Assembly (NCBI RefSeq): GCF_019175385.1
Contig: NC_083345.1
Location: 121,337,657-121,401,656, forward strand
DNA: 64,000 bases
Source of the DNA: Lycium barbarum
Lineage: Eukaryota > Streptophyta > Magnoliopsida > Solanales > Solanaceae
Reading direction: 5' to 3'
The translations under genes were made by a program, and so were the position numbers. This document shows positions 60,579 to 64,000 of this stretch, piece by piece (the first letter of the stretch is position 1; each line of letters opens with the position of its first letter). The notes under the pieces are model-generated. The model did not search any database. It was given only the letters and a program-made list of their open reading frames with translations, and had not been told where the DNA came from.

Positions 60579-62739
60579 TGTTACACTTCGTGAATTTTCG
60601 CTTCGTCGTAAGAAAACTAACGTGAATACAGAGAGGCTATGATACCCCTAAAAGATTAAGGAAGACTTTTCATAAGTTTTAGACAAGTATTTAAAGGTTT
60701 CGGGATCAAGCAAATCAAAGAAATTAGGTTCGTTGAAAATTTGAAAAAACTTGGCAGAATTTTTGACAGGATATTTTGGTCCAACTTCAAAGAGGCATAT
60801 CTCCTAGAATATGAGGAGTTACGGAATTCATAACCTATGTATATTGAAGTTTAGCGAGTCTTCTTTCCAATGCAATTGATAGATCACATTTCTGTGAAGT
60901 ACGACCCGTACAAAAATGTACGTCCCGCACTTTTTGGGCGTACTTTATCGAAATTTTCAGAAAGTTGAAAATTTTTGCCTCGAAAGTACGGGATGAACAG
61001 TATCACATACTTTGAAGTACGGGATGAACAGTACCCGTACTTTGCCTGAAATTTCTAGAATTTGAGTTGGTGAAATTTTTCTCCTAAGCCTATAAATTGA
61101 TATTCCCACGACTTGGGCCTCATTTTCCACCCAAAATCAATCCCTAATGTCTCTCTAAGCTCCCCTTAACACCCATAAACACACCAAATCATTCCAAGTC
61201 AAATCAAGAGAAGATCAACCTTGAAAACCTAGTTAATTTATGGAAGTTGGATGTTCTTGCTTTCAGTTAGTGTTGTGGTGAACTTGACATTGAAACAAGT
61301 TGTGTGAGTTGAAGTTCTTCAAATACAAGGTATGTTCTACACCCTATTTGTATGGTTGAGTTGATGTATGTTCTTCACCCTATTTGTATGGTTGAGTTGA
61401 TGTAAAGGTTTAACACCCCGTAGAAAGGAAAAGAATTAAAGTGGAGAAGTTGTAAATGTTGTAGTGAAGAAGGTGACTATGAGGTGAACTCGAAAAGGGG
61501 ATTTGGTTAAATTTGAGACTAATTTGAATGTAACTTCTTGATTACGATATTATGGATGTTGTTATTGTTGTTTGGGGGCTGTTTTGCAATATGGTGGAAG
61601 TCGATAAAATAGGGGAAGTGCTGCCCAAATTTTGTTAGTTCGTAACTACGTTAGTTTGAGCTTAAAAAGGTTTTCAAGACCTAACCTTAGTGTAAATCCT
61701 CTTGAATGTAGTTTTCGCGGACTTTGGAGGAGAACGTTAAGTAAATAGAAGTCGTAAAGGTATGTAAGGCTAACCCTTTTTCTTCTAAAAGCATGATTCC
61801 ATAAATTGTGAACCCCCACATGACATTACAAATATTCCTATTTCTAGAAACACTACAAGCCCATAACTTTCATGATTCCTAAAATATAGTTGACGATGTT
61901 CTATATGATGATAATGATGATGATGATGATTCTATTTTAGAGATTCCAAAACTTATGGTTTGATGCTATTATGAGATTATTGAGCTTACTTCATGATATT
62001 TCTTACTTTCACTCATTGTTGTTGATCTCACCTTATGTTACTTGTTTCTTCGAGGTGAGATATAGCGAGGATGATTGTTTCATAATGTAAATCGGAGGTC
62101 ACCAACCTTATGTCACTCCGATAGAGTTGTAATTTTTAATTGGGCTCTCATGCATGCTTTATTTATATGTATGTAATTTCTTACAACGTGCCTACATGGC
62201 CGGGCAGACACCACTAGTGGGAGGCGTGAGATGATTAGATTATCCCGGACGCGGGCTAATGATGATAACACTGTATCTATATGGTCGGGCAGTTTATATA
62301 TAATTATGATGTTGTTTTAAAAGGAAAAGTTAGCATGCATGGTATCCGCCGTAAGAGGCAATCATAGGTACAAGTTATCTCATGTTTCTTTATCTCTTTA
62401 TTATGTCATTATTCATGCCTTACATACTCAGTACATTGTTCGTACTGATATCCTTTCTTTTGTGGACGCTGCGTTCATACTCGCAGGTAGACAGAGAGAT
62501 GTTCCAGACCCCTAGGAGCTTGTCAGGGGAGATACAGGAGCACTCTACTACTTCGGAGTTGCAGTCAATTGGTATACTTCTTTTGTGTATATATTCGGGG
62601 CATGGCGAGGTCCTGTCCCATCCTTATGATTTCCAATACTCCAGATAGAGGCTCGTAGACATATGTGGATAGTTAGAAGTTTCATGGTCTCCCTAATGTA
62701 TATTTTTTATATCATTTTTGTAGCCTTGTGGGCTTGTGC

Positions 62740-62770
<31 letters not shown>

Positions 62771-62949
62771 AGGTGAAGTTCATAGTTATCGCGTAATGAG
62801 TTCACTTTGGTAATTTACATTCATTCATGTGGTGTTAATTGAGAGCATAGACATGTGGTCCATTGAGATAGATGGGGAGAAGTATGCTAGGTGGTGCTCA
62901 GTAGGCTAGCTTCGGGTACCCGTCATGACTCTCTAGTTGGGTCGTGACA
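60579..62949 (+). mobile_element. Solo LTR with TSD acctg, 2371 bp
   Basis: TGTTACACTTCGTGAATTTT to GTCGTGACA, flanked by acctg at 60574-60578 and 62950-62954. It is close to the LTR at 1350-4259 in the opposite orientation (shared aaactaacgtga, gatacccct and the GTACGGGATGAAC foldback). A tandem gttgagttgatgt duplication lies near 61355-61402 and a TATATG array at 62740-62770. Confidence 0.93.
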
Positions 62950-62954
62950 ACCTG

Positions 62955-63489
62955 GCTTAGTTTGCAACAATATGTATGTTCACGTGCCTTGCTACTTGTT
63001 AAGTGCAATTGCTTACAATATGATCACGCCCAGACTCAAAAGGTAGAGATAGTCAACCTCCACTTGAGTGAGTTCCATGAGGATCAGGGTTAGCTACTGC
63101 ACGCTCGTAGGGGCTATTGTTTGTTGGAGAGATATATCGACACTCTTTGATGCGTGTTACTAGATCTCACGTAAGTAGAGGCACTATGCGCAACTTTTTT
63201 AAGACAAAAAGCTATTTTTGTAAAATAACTAAGCTTTAGCTATCAACTCACAGTTTCAGTTTTCAGTTAAACAATAATAGGCACAAATGGGCCAAAGCTA
63301 AGGGAGTACATCTAAAAGGATATACTCTACTGATTTTTTCTCTAAAAGGATATACTCTACCGATTTTTTCTCTAATGTCAAAAGCAACTGTTACATGAGT
63401 ATACATGTGAATAAACACCAAAAAAATCAAACTTCCAGGTCACACAACCAGAAAAGTCCATTAAAAAGACTGCAACATATACATATAGA
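62955..63489. other. Gene-free stretch with a 30-bp tandem duplication
   Basis: Two nearly identical 30-bp units (63311-63340 and 63341-63370) contain aaaaggatatactctac. No gene recognised. Confidence 0.7.
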
Positions 63490-63906
63490 CTAATGGCCTA
63501 TTTGACCAAGTTTCTAGGAAGCAAAAAGGGCTTTTTTTTCTTTCAAAAAATGTTTATTTTAGAAAATTGTGACGTTTTGCCAAACTCTTCGAGATGTGTT
63601 TCCGAGTATTTCCTTGATCATTTCGTCCAAGAAGAGGAGTTCCTCTAATTCTATGAATTTTTCTAGAAGACTCTTTTCTTGAATATTATTCAAAAAAAAT
63701 TCGGATTGCCCAGTATTCCACCAATTAGTAACCCAAGAGCAAGATTTTAGAGAAAAAAATAAGTGTTTTTGCATAGCAGTAGAAGTTATTTTCAAAGTTA
63801 AAAAAGTAGCTTGTCACCAAAAGCACTTTTCAAACCTTGGCCAAGCACAAATTACTGCAAAATAGTGGCAAAAGTGCTTTTCAAATTGATTAGCCAAACA
63901 CATTGC
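63490..63906. mobile_element. Possible hAT-like MITE at the window end
   Basis: Left ggcctatttgaccaagtttc and right gattagccaaacacattgct are weak inverted repeats. Inside are tttgccaaact, aaaagcacttttcaaacctt and ggccaagcac motifs typical of GTTTGGCCAAG-type MITEs. The 78-codon - strand frame 63559-63795 has a Leu/Glu-rich part but no recognisable domain. Confidence 0.45.
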
Positions 63907-63909
63907 TAC

Positions 63910-64000
63910 TGTAACGACCCGTGTGGTCGTTGTTGCACTTTCAACCCATTTACCCTCGTTGACCCTTTCCTGAGCCTTGTTAGTACGTTTTTGACCCGCA
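63910..64000 (+). repeat. Start of a further LTR or related repeat, cut by the window edge
   Basis: tgtaacgacccgtgtggtcg resembles a further LTR start type (TGTAACGACCCG) seen in nightshade genomes. Too little is present to confirm it. Confidence 0.45.

Overview
The window is nuclear DNA of a flowering plant, most likely from the nightshade family (Solanaceae). It is AT-rich with spliced genes, and it carries plant-type L1 LINEs, Ty3/gypsy chromovirus remains, a TRIM, SINE tails and MITEs of kinds common in that family. I cannot name the genus. Only two host genes look intact: a three-exon AT-hook (AHL, PPC/DUF296) gene on the + strand (25110-27369) and a single-exon SAUR gene on the - strand (36040-36435). 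By my coordinates about half of the window is LTR-retrotransposon DNA.

Layout. 1-1349: a decayed hAT transposase fragment and AT-rich sequence. 1350-4259: a solo LTR with a perfect 5-bp target-site duplication (TSD). 4265-7114: gene-free DNA with a 5'-truncated LINE (5910-6733, 13-bp TSD). 7115-20281: an L1-type LINE on the - strand with a 16-bp TSD, split by a young + strand LTR element (9028-17391) that has no recognisable pol. A deletion removed most of the LINE reverse transcriptase and the promoter part of the 5' LTR. 20426-21565: a Mutator-type foldback element (9-bp TSD). 24800-27720: the AHL gene, whose two introns are built largely from copies of one repeat family. 28300-35460: MITEs, SINE-like pieces and tandem duplications. 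36040-36900: the SAUR gene and its upstream region. 37082-42694: a SINE tail, a TRIM, an LTR-like segment, a TIR element with internal tandem repeats, a hAT-type MITE and a CACTA MITE.

42813-62949 is a graveyard of nested LTR elements. An outer - strand LTR (42813-47736) contains a nested solo LTR (43967-46381). Next comes a dead - strand chromovirus (3' LTR 47793-50164, pol 50370-56602) with a solo LTR inside its pol gene (52050-54815, TSD ttagc). Its 5' end is cut off and abuts an opposite-strand LTR fragment (to 60410) that holds another solo LTR (56718-59702, TSD aaaac). A further solo LTR lies at 60579-62949 (TSD acctg). The window ends in a MITE-like segment and the first bases of another LTR family.

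The two host genes are not obviously linked in function. The points most worth a second look are (1) the AHL introns, whose splice sites sit in copies of one repeat although clade-A AHL genes are normally intronless, and (2) a 5S rRNA-like segment with conserved Pol III promoter boxes inside the internal region of the pol-less LTR element.
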